Translations under genes and position numbers: made by a program | Shown: one piece after another, positions 16,946 to 25,004 of the stretch | Position numbering within the stretch: the first letter of the stretch is position 1 | How the letters are laid out: every line of letters starts with the position of its first letter | The notes under the pieces: generated by a model | The model's database searches: none | What the model was told of the DNA's origin: nothing | Seen by the model: the letters and a program-made list of their open reading frames with translations, nothing else | Assembly (NCBI GenBank): GCA_965242905.1 | Contig: CBDETM010000002.1 | Location: forward strand, 1,240,001 to 1,304,000 | Direction: 5' to 3' | Length of the DNA: 64,000 nucleotides | Source of the DNA: Bin5 sp965242905 | Lineage (GTDB): Bacteria > Chloroflexota > Anaerolineae > Caldilineales > Caldilineaceae

Positions 16946-17193
16946 TTATTATAACCATTGAGGCTGTGGTGAACAGTTTTGGGGGTTGATGGTGATGTTG
17001 GTTGGTGGTAGGTGGATATAGCGCGCATTTGGGAGGGCGATCGCTTTGGATGTTTTTGCGGGCATTGGATTGGGAAACGCGTACCTATCGGGATGGCGCG
17101 GGCGGGGGAGGCGTGGTCGCCGTGCCGCAGGCTGCGCCGCCGGTTCACGCCGGCAGGCGACAGTTCAAACCCCTGCACCGGGAGGGGAAAGAA

Positions 17194-17325
17194 ATGGCCG
17201 AACTGGAAGAGTCGCTCACAACCAAGCTCGATCTCTATGACCGTCTAAACTCCACAACGTCCGTAGAGCAGATCGGGAACGCCTGCTCTGTCGTAGAGCG
17301 CCTGAGAGATGATCGCTGGCGATAG
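17194..17325 (+). CDS. Possible 43-aa small protein, unknown
   Basis: A short frame starting at ATG 17194 behind GGGAGGGG at about 7 bases. The product is MAELEESLTTKLDLYDRLN followed by a second helix with VEQIGNACSVVERLRDD. It is helical, charged and has balanced composition, and the ribosome binding site is good. I do not recognise it; it could be the remnant of a longer protein. Confidence 0.35.
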   Translation: MAELEESLTTKLDLYDRLNSTTSVEQIGNACSVVERLRDDRWR

Positions 17326-17866
17326 TTCGAGGAGGGTTCTGAACCGTTTGACCGCTGGAAAGCAGGATGTGACGAACTGTACCAGCTGGGACTCGTTGAC
17401 GTTTGCCTGAACAAGGACTTCCGGGGGCAGATCGGGGCCGAGCATCGAAGGGCGGCTCAGCTGCGCAAAGAAAATTCCATCCGACCCTGGTGTCCTCCGC
17501 GCCCATCCGCGTGCCTCCGCGGACATAAGAGCAGTTCTCCGTGTCCCTCCGTGCTTCTGCGTGGACAAAAAAGAGGTGTTCCCCGCGGCCCCACGCGCAC
17601 AGTTCGAACACTGGCATGAAACTGGCATGTAAACAAGCCAAATTGTCATATAAAATACATGCGGGAAGTGTACCCTGATAATCTGGCAGTCTCGTGACCG
17701 CAGCCAAACGCAAATGGAGGCAGTCGGGCGGGGCAACTCTGTCAGACTGCCCTAACCGGAAAGGACGGACTATGAAATAAGCCGGGAGAAGCCTGACCGC
17801 CGCGAATCGCCTGAACAAGAGCGGTCCCGCCTGCCGTGCGCATCATCAGGAGGAGGAGGTGAAGCG
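17326..17866. other. Intergenic, degenerate repeat units, possible promoter
   Basis: About 540 bases. Positions 17490-17570 hold degenerate units of the CCACGGAGG family in reverse orientation. TTGTCATATAAAATACAT near 17645 is AT-rich and could be promoter sequence for the membrane-protein pair that follows. No gene is seen. Confidence 0.4.
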
Positions 17867-18244
17867 ATGAAAGAGCCTATCCGACCAGTAGTTTTCAACG
17901 TGATTACAATCGCGGCCTTGCTGATTGCCCTGGCCCAGTTGGTGCTGGTGTTTCCAATGTACGCGATGCCGGCAACGACTGAAGCCATTCAGCTTTTTGA
18001 AGAGCTTGCCCAAGAGAGCGACGCAGTGGAAGAAACCTTGATCGAGCTTCTGGCGAACGATCTTGTGCGACGTAAGTGGCTTGGCAACGGCATGATAGTC
18101 ACAATGTGTATCGCCATTCTGGCCAATGTCATCGCCAACTATCTTGGCCGCGGAAGACAGCGCATGAACCAGGCCAGGATTCGCCAGCTGGAGGCCGATC
18201 TGCAGGCAATGCGATCATCGGCTGAGCAATCAAGGAGGTCGTAA
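17867..18244 (+). CDS. Small two-TM membrane protein, paralogue 1
   Basis: A 125-aa protein with a strong ribosome binding site (AGGAGGAGGTGAAGCG) ahead of its ATG. It has an N-terminal hydrophobic helix (about residues 10-32), an acidic helical middle segment with EEL, EE and EL repeats (about 40-68), a second hydrophobic helix (about 74-92) ending NYLGRGR, and a basic C-terminal helix that could form a coiled coil. It shares this layout and many residues (RPVVFNVITIA, AIQLFEE, ANVIANYLGRGR) with the next gene. I do not know the family or function. Confidence 0.75.
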   Translation: MKEPIRPVVFNVITIAALLIALAQLVLVFPMYAMPATTEAIQLFEELAQESDAVEETLIELLANDLVRRKWLGNGMIVTMCIAILANVIANYLGRGRQRMNQARIRQLEADLQAMRSSAEQSRRS

Positions 18245-18245
18245 A

Positions 18246-18602
18246 GTGAAGGGCAAATTTTTCCAACCCGTAGTGTTCAACCTGATTACGATTGTGGCGA
18301 TGTTGTTCTCACTCTTCCAGCTGGTGGCTGTGGCGAAAAGGGACGAAGTGGCGACGGCAAGGGCCGTCCAGCTTATTGAAGAGTTTGTCGAAGAGGGCGA
18401 AATCGAGGACGACGGGCTGGCCCTGCGTCTCGCTGACGAGTCACGCCAGATCGGCCTCTTCGAAGTCTATATTGTGGGCACGTTGCTTCTCGCGATTATG
18501 GCAAACTTTGTGGCGAACTATATCGGCAGAGGAAGGCACTATGAGAATACCGGAAGGATTCGTGAACTGGAGGCGGAAATGCGCGGATTGCGAGGGGGTT
18601 AG
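18246..18602 (+). CDS. Small two-TM membrane protein, paralogue 2
   Basis: A 118-aa paralogue of the preceding gene, starting at GTG one base after its stop, with AAGGAGG in the end of that gene. Shared elements are QPVVFNLITIV, AVQLIEEFVEE, MANFVANYIGRGR and a C-terminal RIRELEAEM helix. The one-base spacing means the two are translated from one message and likely form a hetero-oligomer, which is inference. Function unknown. Confidence 0.75.
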   Translation: MKGKFFQPVVFNLITIVAMLFSLFQLVAVAKRDEVATARAVQLIEEFVEEGEIEDDGLALRLADESRQIGLFEVYIVGTLLLAIMANFVANYIGRGRHYENTGRIRELEAEMRGLRGG

Positions 18603-18905
18603 GGCTCGTAGACATTTCGTTTGCGCCAGATCGGTAGCGGAATGGGTTTGGTCAGAAAGTCATGGACGAGACTCTTGATAGTTGTGGGTTGACTTGGTGG
18701 TCTGTCGGGGTTGGGATTGTTGGGTCTAAAGAGGTAGGGGAACGCTGGAGGTTCCTTTCTGAAAGCCGTTAACTGTCTATGATCGGGGGCAGGTCGCTGC
18801 CCTCAACTGATTCTTGCCTAACGCGGAATTTGCAGGGTGCAGTAGGTCTTCGCCAATTCTAAAGCCTTGGATTGCCCCTCTTCTGGCTTGGCAGTTGGCT
18901 CAATT
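18603..18905. other. Intergenic, no gene seen
   Basis: About 300 bases between the membrane-protein pair and the end of intron copy 1. No coding, RNA or strong repeat feature was seen. The sequence directly next to the intron, read on the minus strand, begins AATTGAGCCAACTGCCAAGC and weakly resembles the IS leader AATGGAGCAGATCACCAAGC. Confidence 0.4.
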
Positions 18906-19567
18906 GTAGGGTAGGCAGCAAGCGAGTTGCCTTTGGGCACTTTTCCTACAGCCCCCCTCCGAACCGTGCTTGCGACTTTCACCGCACACGGCTCTATAGT
19001 GTGTCATTCTATTTATTGCTCTTTTTGGATGACACCAAGTACAGGTTCGACTTTTTGCATTACGCATGTCTCTCTGTCTTTGTGTCTGACACACCTGCCT
19101 CCCTTCGCCATGTAAGAGGCTTTCCCTCTCTCGGACTACTATGGAGACTCCGTTGCCCTATGCCTCTTGGCACGTAGGCAATCACGAATTCCGTAACGAG
19201 TCCCTGCAAAGTATCCCTTAGACTCCCCGTTTGTCTCCTTACCCTCGCTATCTGCAAGTCGTTCCCCTTCGGCGGGTCGTTCTGACAGTGTATAAATGTC
19301 AGCACCTTCAGGGCTTGGGTTTCATCCACTTTCCCAAGGGCGGCTAATTTTCGCCAACCGGAGACTGGGATTCAAGCAGTCTAGCCTTAGTCATAGGATA
19401 CAGGTCTTGGCGGTCTGATGTTCATTGTGACTATCCCATCCTCCGCCTTTACCACCATGCGATTTTCCCTTCATCCTTTCGGAGTCCGGTAGGGTGGTTG
19501 ACCTACGGGGTATCCCGCTCCCCGTGTCCACTTTGTGGACAGTGGATTCGCTCGTAAACCGTCGCAC
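18906..19567 (-). ncRNA. ORF-less group II intron, copy 1
   Basis: A 662-nt group II intron read on the minus strand. It begins GTGCGAC at 19567 (5' consensus GUGYG) and ends CCTACCCTAC at 18906 (AY end). Domain V is at 18994-18961: GAGCCGTGTGCGGTGAAAG and its complement ending CACGGTTC, a 34-nt hairpin with GAAA loop. It is followed by a domain VI stem (GTAGG...CCTAC). EBS1 ATACAC (19293-19288) is exactly complementary to IBS1 GTGTAT just before the intron. No reverse transcriptase frame fits in it, so mobility or splicing help would have to come from elsewhere. Copy 2 at 21030-21691 has the same length and is nearly identical. Confidence 0.85.
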
Positions 19568-19603
19568 ATACACCTTAGCTTGTGGTCCAGGTTTTGGGGC
19601 CCA
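19568..19603 (-). mobile_element. Left-end fragment of IS3-family element A (5' exon of intron 1)
   Basis: Reading from 19603 on the minus strand, TGGGCCCCAAAACCTGGACC continues to GTGTAT at 19568. It matches the left 36 bases of the intact element at 29357-29392. The transposase genes of this copy are missing. Confidence 0.8.
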
Positions 19604-19731
19604 CTTCACAGGTCGGTCTTGCAACGCAATCCGGCTCTGACGCGAAACATCCCAAGAGAATGTGCGTATAACGTTACAGACAAAGGCTACAAGCGAGTCT
19701 CTATTAATCCATTTGTCGAGGAGGCGAAGCA

Positions 19732-19974
19732 ATGAAAGCTCCGAGATTAACCGCTCTTTGCCACGGACTGACCGAAGCCGTATTTCTTGTTGGGCTGGCC
19801 GTACTTTTCCTCACCAATTTGATATGGCCGGGGATTCTCGTACTGGTCGCTGTGACCGGCCTGGTTGAAGTGCTCCTTGGACATTCAGAACCGAACAACG
19901 ACGACATCCCGTTGCCCACAGACGGGTCACCGGAGGACGAACAGAACCCCTCCGCGCGGTACGCGGCACAGTGA
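19732..19974 (+). CDS. Small membrane protein, unknown
   Basis: An 80-aa protein with a good ribosome binding site (GAGGAGGCGAAGCA before ATG), very similar to the leader of the 17867 gene. It has two closely spaced hydrophobic stretches (about residues 13-28 and 30-48, a possible helical hairpin) and an acidic, Pro-rich cytoplasmic tail (residues 51-80). I do not recognise it. It sits between a group II intron and a truncated IS element, so it is part of the accessory island. Confidence 0.6.
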   Translation: MKAPRLTALCHGLTEAVFLVGLAVLFLTNLIWPGILVLVAVTGLVEVLLGHSEPNNDDIPLPTDGSPEDEQNPSARYAAQ

Positions 19975-20250
19975 GCGCTCTACTGCGCGCCCGAGTCGCA
20001 AGTTCTCCTTGAGGGATCGTACACCGGGTTGAACGCGGTTTGTGGCCTCTGCGGCTCGGCACTCGTGCAGGAACAGTGAATCGTGCGCGGTTATTCATTG
20101 ACCGCAACTCTCGTTAAGGCCAAAGCAGGTTTGTGCCAGAAACATATCCGGCGTGTTTCTCTGATACATATTCCCGTTCAATAAAGTGACCTGCCCCCAA
20201 AAAACTGGTCCAGGTACTATGTAAGTATTGGGCCGTAGAAAGGGGGAAAT

Positions 20251-20529
20251 ATGGCCAGGAGGAGACATACGCCGGAGCAGGTAATCAAAAAGCTCAGAGA
20301 GGCTGAGGTGGCGATAGCCGAGGGCGGCACAGTGGCTGAGGCTGCGCGCCGGATAGGCGTGACCGAGCAGACCTTCTACCGGTGGCGCAGCGAGTACGGG
20401 GGTCTCAGGATCGACCAGGCCAGGCGTCTGAAGCGTCTGGAGTTGGAGAACAGTCGCCTGAAGAGAGCGGTGGCGGAGTTGACGCTTGACAACCAGATAC
20501 TGAGGGAGGCGTCTGAGAGAGGCGTCTGA
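20251..20529 (+). CDS. IS3-family transposase OrfA (element B)
   Basis: A 92-aa HTH protein of the IS3-family OrfA type: RHTPEQVIKKLREAE, a helix-turn-helix with VAEAARRIGVTEQTFYRW, and a C-terminal leucine-zipper-like helix ending in LDNQILREAS. It appears intact. The downstream orfB is truncated, so this copy cannot transpose alone. Confidence 0.9.
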   Translation: MARRRHTPEQVIKKLREAEVAIAEGGTVAEAARRIGVTEQTFYRWRSEYGGLRIDQARRLKRLELENSRLKRAVAELTLDNQILREASERGV

Positions 20530-20827
20530 GGGAAACTTCTGAGTCCTTCACGTCGTCGCCAGTGTGTTGACCACGTGAAGGCGCTCTTTGGGGTTTCGGA
20601 GCGGCGCGCCTGCAGGGTGCTGGGTCATCCGCTCCACACGGCGATACAAGCCGAGCCCTGCGGACGATGAGAAGGCGCTGACTGAGGAGATTGTGGTTCT
20701 GGCCAGTCAGTTCGGCAGGTACGGCTACCGCAGGATCACCGCGCTTCTGCGGCAACGTGGCTGGCATGTGAACCACAAGCGTGTGGAGCGGATATGGCGA
20801 CGTGAAGGGCTGAAGGTGCCGGCGAAG
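20530..20827 (+). pseudogene. Truncated IS3-family transposase OrfB (element B)
   Basis: Only the N-terminal region of OrfB remains (RACRVLGHP, RYGYRRITALLRQRGW, RIWRREGLKVPAK), in more than one frame because of a shift near 20630. All of the DDE catalytic core is missing. Confidence 0.8.
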
Positions 20828-21029
20828 ACGCTGGGCCCGTCTTCCAGCAGTTGCCGTTTCCAGGCCCGTATCAGGTTGGCATGAATCTCGCGTTCACTGG
20901 ATAACTGGCTAATCGTCTTGCTGCCTTCAAGCGCTTCCAGCGCAATCCGAAACTTGTAGGCCGCCGAGTGCCGCCGCCGTTTCTTGACCATCGTACCGCC
21001 CCTCCACAGGCTTGGTGACTTGCTCCATT
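20828..21029 (-). pseudogene. Truncated IS3-family OrfA of element A (3' exon of intron 2)
   Basis: On the minus strand, AATGGAGCAAGTCACC directly follows the intron, then an ATG at about 20991 starts MVKKRRRHSAAYKFRIALEA, nearly identical to the intact OrfA at 29431. The frame is cut after about 58 residues at the junction with element B. Confidence 0.85.
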
Positions 21030-21691
21030 GTAGGGTAGGCAGCAAGCGAGTTGCCTTTGGGCACTTTTCCTACAGCCCCCCTCCGAACCGTGCTTGCAAC
21101 TTTCACCGCACACGGCTCTCCAGTGTGTCATTCCATTTATTGCTCTTTCTGGATGACACCAAGTACAGGTTCGACTTTTTGCATTACGCATGTCTCTCTG
21201 TTTTTGTGTCTGACACACCTGCCTCCCTTCGCCATGTAAGAGGCTTTCCCTCTCTCGGACTACTATGGAGACTCCGTTGCCCGATGCCTCTTGGCACGTA
21301 GGCAACTGCGGATTCCGTAACGAATCCCTGCAAAGTATCCCTTAGACTCCCCGTTTGTCTCATTAACCTCGCTCTCTGCAAGTCGTTCCCGTTCGGGGGG
21401 TCGTTCTAACAGTGTATAAATGTCAGCACCTTCAGGGCTTGGGTTTCATCCACTTTCCCAAGGGCGGATAATTTTCGCCAACCGGAGACTGGGATTCAAG
21501 CAGTCTAGCCTTAGTCATAGGATACGGGTCTTGGCGGTCTGATGTTCATTGTGACTATCCCATCCTCCGCCTTTACCACCATGCGATTTTCCCTTCGTCC
21601 TTTCGGAGTCCGGTAGGGTGGTTGACCTACGGGGTGTCTCGCTCCCCGTGTCCACTTTGCGGACAGTGGATTCACTCGTAAACCGTCGCAC
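21030..21691 (-). ncRNA. ORF-less group II intron, copy 2
   Basis: A second 662-nt intron with the same boundaries: GTGCGAC at 21691, CCTACCCTAC at 21030, domain V at 21118-21085 (one changed base in the lower stem), and EBS1 ATACAC at 21417-21412. The 5' flank ends GTGTAT. The 3' flank AATGGAGCA is the leader of the element A orfA, so the intron lies between the terminal repeat and the transposase start. By eye the two copies differ at only some 20-25 positions with no length change. Confidence 0.85.
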
Positions 21692-22150
21692 ATACACTTG
21701 AATTCGTAGGCCGAGATTTGAGGCCAAGGCCATTCTTTCTCGCGGCAGCTTTGATGGCCTGGGCTGCAATGTCGGCATCAGAATCGCTGGCGGCGGGGGC
21801 GTTATCTGAACTGTGAAAGGGGTGGGATTTGAGAATTGGACGGGATTGCGGTTGTGCCGGTTCGGGGATGGATGGGGAGAGGAACAGATTGGTAGCCGGG
21901 GGGGGGGAATTCGTCTACAGGGAGGAATGTGCGGGCCTAATGGAACTAGCGTATTAGGCACCTGGGGCGTTGTCAAGGACCTGAATTGGTCTATAATTGT
22001 TCTGCAACCATTCAGTCAGTTCTTTGATTGGTATAGCTTAGAGCGACGACGCTTATCATGGTCGTAGATTTCGGTGTGGCGACATTCGACGGGGTTCTCT
22101 TGGGTTGGTATCAGTGATTGCCCCGTACATGAATCAGTACCAATTGTTGT
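21692..22150. other. Upstream region of the restriction operon
   Basis: About 460 bases. On the minus strand 21700-21800 reads like the C-terminus of a lost protein (AAQAIKAAARKNGLGLK). The hsdR promoter candidate is at 21970-21997. Nothing else is recognised. Confidence 0.45.
21970..21997 (+). promoter_or_regulatory. Candidate promoter for hsdR
   Basis: TTGTCA (21970-21975), a 16-base spacer and TATAAT (21992-21997) lie 154 bases before hsdR. Confidence 0.55.
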
Positions 22151-24964
22151 TTGACAGAAATGACTCCTGAACAGCAAGCGCGGGAAAATATAGATAGGAT
22201 GCTGACGCAGGCAGGATGGATCGTTCAGGACGCGAGCGCGCTGAACCTATACGCGGGCCAAGGAATCGCGGCGCGCGAGTTTCCGTTGAATTCAGGGCAC
22301 GGTCATGCTGATTATTTGTTGTATGTAAACGGAGGGGCAGCAGGAGTTGTAGAGGCCAAGCCAGAAGGGTTCACGTTGACTGGAGTTGAGGTTCAGTCGG
22401 AGAAGTACAGCACCGGCTTGCCCGACATACTTCCCGTATACCGGCGTCCCCTCCCTTTCCTGTACGAAAGTACAGGTGTAGAAACCCAGTTTACAAATGA
22501 ACTGGACCCGGAGCCCCGTAGCCGAACTGTCTTCTCCTTTCATAGGCCCAAAGTGCTGGCCCAGTGGGTCGGAGTGCAAGAGGGTCTAACTTCAGTACAG
22601 AATATCTCGATCGAGACAGGGCACCATTATCTCACCTTGGACAACCTGAGGCATGGCCTGAGGAACATGCCGCCGCTGGACGCGTCAGCATTGTGGGCGG
22701 TGCAGGAGCGGGCGATCACGAATTTGGAAGAGTCTCTGGCGGCAGGGCGACCGCGTGCGCTGGTGCAGATGGCGACCGGCAGCGGGAAGACTTTCATGGC
22801 GTGCAACCTGATCTACCGGCTGATCAAACATGCGGGGGCGCGCCGCGTGCTGTTCCTGGTGGATCGGAGCAATCTCGGCCGCCAGACTCTGCGCGAGTTC
22901 CAAGGGTTCAGCACGCCGGATGACGGGCGCAAGTTTACTGAACTGTACAACGTGCAGCTGCTGCAGTCCGGTACCATCGATCCGGTGAGCCGCGTTTGTA
23001 TTGCGACGATCCAGAGGATCTACTCGATGCTGAAAGGGGAGGAGCTTGACCCTGGACTGGAGGAGTTCTCCGGATTTGAAGTGGCGGCTTTCCAGCAGGA
23101 CTCGACACCCGTTGAGTACAATCCTAACTGTCCCATCGAAACCTTCGACGTCATCATTACCGATGAGTGCCATCGCTCGATCTACAACCTGTGGCGGCAG
23201 GTTCTGGAATACTTCGACGCTTTTCTGATCGGTCTCACGGCGACGCCCTCCAAGCAGACGTTCGGCTTTTTCCAGCAGAACCTGGTGATGGAGTACAACC
23301 ACGGGGAGGCGGTGGCCGACGGGGTGAATGTGGATTTCGACATTTACCAGATCAGGACTGAGATCACGCAGAAAGGCTCGTCGGTGGATGCGGGCTATTT
23401 TGTGGACAGGCGGGACCGCCACACGCGCAAGGTGCGGTGGGAACAGTTGGAGGAGGATTTGGACTACACAGCCAATCAGTTGGACCGTGAGGTGGTAGCA
23501 GAGGACCAGATTCGCACTGTAGTCCAAACCTTCCGCGACCGGCTGTTCACGGAGATATTCCCTGGGCGCACGCACGTGCCGAAGACGATCATATTCGCCA
23601 AGGACGACAGCCATGCTGATGACGTAGTGCGCATTGTGCGGGAAGTGTTCGACAAGGGCAACGACTTCTGCCAGAAGATCACCTACAAGACAACCGGTGT
23701 ATCGCCAGAGAGTCTGCTTTCATCTTTCCGCAATAGCTACGCACCGCGCATTGTCGTGACGGTGGATATGATCGCAACAGGCACTGACATCAAGCCGGTG
23801 GAGATTGTCTTTTTCATGCGCAACGTGCGCAGCCGCAACTTCTTTGAACAGATGAAGGGGCGCGGCGTGCGTACTATCTCTTCGACGGAATTCGAGGGGG
23901 TAACGCCCGACGCCAGGGATAAGCTGCGGTTCGTGATCGTGGATGCGGTGGGGGTGACGGAATCGGAGTTGTCGGACTTTTACACTCTGGACAGAAAGAA
24001 GACGGTCCCGTTCGACAAGCTGTTGGACTTCATAAGCATGGGAAGCCGCGAGCCTGACGTGCTTTCCTCTCTGGCCAGCCGACTGGCACGATTGGACCGC
24101 CAACTGAGCGCGAGCGATCGAAAGGCTATCGAGACGGCGGCCAACGGCGTGTCGCTGCCGGAGTTGATTTCAGGGCTTGTCCGCGCAACCGATCCGGACG
24201 CTGCTCTGGAGGCTGCCCAGCAGACGACCGGACTGGAGGAGCCGGGGGACGAGGCGGTGGAACAGGCGCGCCAGGAACTGTTGGAAAGTGGAGCGCAGCC
24301 ATTTGCGGCGAATCCCCAGCTTCGCCAGTTGCTTGTTGATGTCCACCAGAGTTACGAACAGACGATCGACACGGTTAGCGCAGATCAGTTGATTGAAGCC
24401 GGATTTTCGGATGAGGAGGCGGGGAGACTGGTGCAGTCGTTTCAGGAGTTCATCCGGGAAAATCGAGACGAAATCACGGCATTACAGGTGTTGTATGCGC
24501 GGCCTTATCAGCAGCGGCTGCGTTTCGACGATATCAAGGAACTGGCGGACATGCTGCGTTTGCCGCCGCGGGCGTGGACCACCGAACGTTTATGGCAGGC
24601 TTACCGGCACTTGGACCAGTCCAGGGTGCGGGGATCGGGTCAGCGGACGCTGGCGGACATCGTGTCGCTGGTGCGGTACGCAGTGGGCGAGGAGGAGGAG
24701 TTGGTTCCCTTTGACGCGCGGGCATACGAACGATTTGAGGCGTGGATTGCTACGCAGGAGACCGGCGGACGGACTTTCACCGCCGAACAACGTCGGTGGC
24801 TGGAAGATATCCGTGACCACATCGCAGGAAGCGTAAGTATCGAATTGAGCGCGTTCGAATTAGCACCCTTTAGCCAGAAGGGCGGCTTGGCAAAGGCATA
24901 TACGCTATTTGGGCAGGAGTTGACACAGGTTTTGGAGGAGTTGAACTTGGCGTTGGCGGCGTAA
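22151..24964 (+). CDS. hsdR: Type I restriction enzyme, R subunit (HsdR)
   Basis: A 937-aa motor and nuclease subunit of a type I restriction-modification complex; it translocates DNA with ATP and cuts it. The N-terminal PD-(D/E)xK nuclease has Asp54 (HADYLL) and Glu68-Ala-Lys70 (VEAKPEG). The helicase has Walker A ATGSGKTF (208-215), DECH (338-341), GLTATPS and the late motif QMKGRGVRT. The C-terminal ~250 residues include the specificity/methylase-contact region. Start may be TTG 22151 or ATG 22160; neither has a clear ribosome binding site. hsdS follows after 40 bases. Nuclease and helicase motifs are intact. Confidence 0.95.
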   Translation: MTEMTPEQQARENIDRMLTQAGWIVQDASALNLYAGQGIAAREFPLNSGHGHADYLLYVNGGAAGVVEAKPEGFTLTGVEVQSEKYSTGLPDILPVYRRPLPFLYESTGVETQFTNELDPEPRSRTVFSFHRPKVLAQWVGVQEGLTSVQNISIETGHHYLTLDNLRHGLRNMPPLDASALWAVQERAITNLEESLAAGRPRALVQMATGSGKTFMACNLIYRLIKHAGARRVLFLVDRSNLGRQTLREFQGFSTPDDGRKFTELYNVQLLQSGTIDPVSRVCIATIQRIYSMLKGEELDPGLEEFSGFEVAAFQQDSTPVEYNPNCPIETFDVIITDECHRSIYNLWRQVLEYFDAFLIGLTATPSKQTFGFFQQNLVMEYNHGEAVADGVNVDFDIYQIRTEITQKGSSVDAGYFVDRRDRHTRKVRWEQLEEDLDYTANQLDREVVAEDQIRTVVQTFRDRLFTEIFPGRTHVPKTIIFAKDDSHADDVVRIVREVFDKGNDFCQKITYKTTGVSPESLLSSFRNSYAPRIVVTVDMIATGTDIKPVEIVFFMRNVRSRNFFEQMKGRGVRTISSTEFEGVTPDARDKLRFVIVDAVGVTESELSDFYTLDRKKTVPFDKLLDFISMGSREPDVLSSLASRLARLDRQLSASDRKAIETAANGVSLPELISGLVRATDPDAALEAAQQTTGLEEPGDEAVEQARQELLESGAQPFAANPQLRQLLVDVHQSYEQTIDTVSADQLIEAGFSDEEAGRLVQSFQEFIRENRDEITALQVLYARPYQQRLRFDDIKELADMLRLPPRAWTTERLWQAYRHLDQSRVRGSGQRTLADIVSLVRYAVGEEEELVPFDARAYERFEAWIATQETGGRTFTAEQRRWLEDIRDHIAGSVSIELSAFELAPFSQKGGLAKAYTLFGQELTQVLEELNLALAA

Positions 24965-25004
24965 GGTCGTAGGCCGACTTTGTCTTTGTAGATCGGGGCA
25001 TGAA

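Larger units (their letters stand above)
20192..20827 (+). mobile_element. Truncated IS3-family element B
   Basis: The left end is TGCCCCCAAAAAACTGGTCC at 20192, matching the complement of the right-hand terminus of the fuller copy at 32534-33749. The element runs through orfA and the beginning of orfB and stops at 20827. There it is fused to an oppositely oriented fragment of element A through a 7-base shared sequence GGCGAAG (20821-20827). Confidence 0.85.

Noticed and set aside
18906..19567. Protein frames of 60-113 aa over the introns
   Set aside because: They overlap group II intron structure and are shared by both copies at the RNA level, with no ribosome binding site or family similarity.
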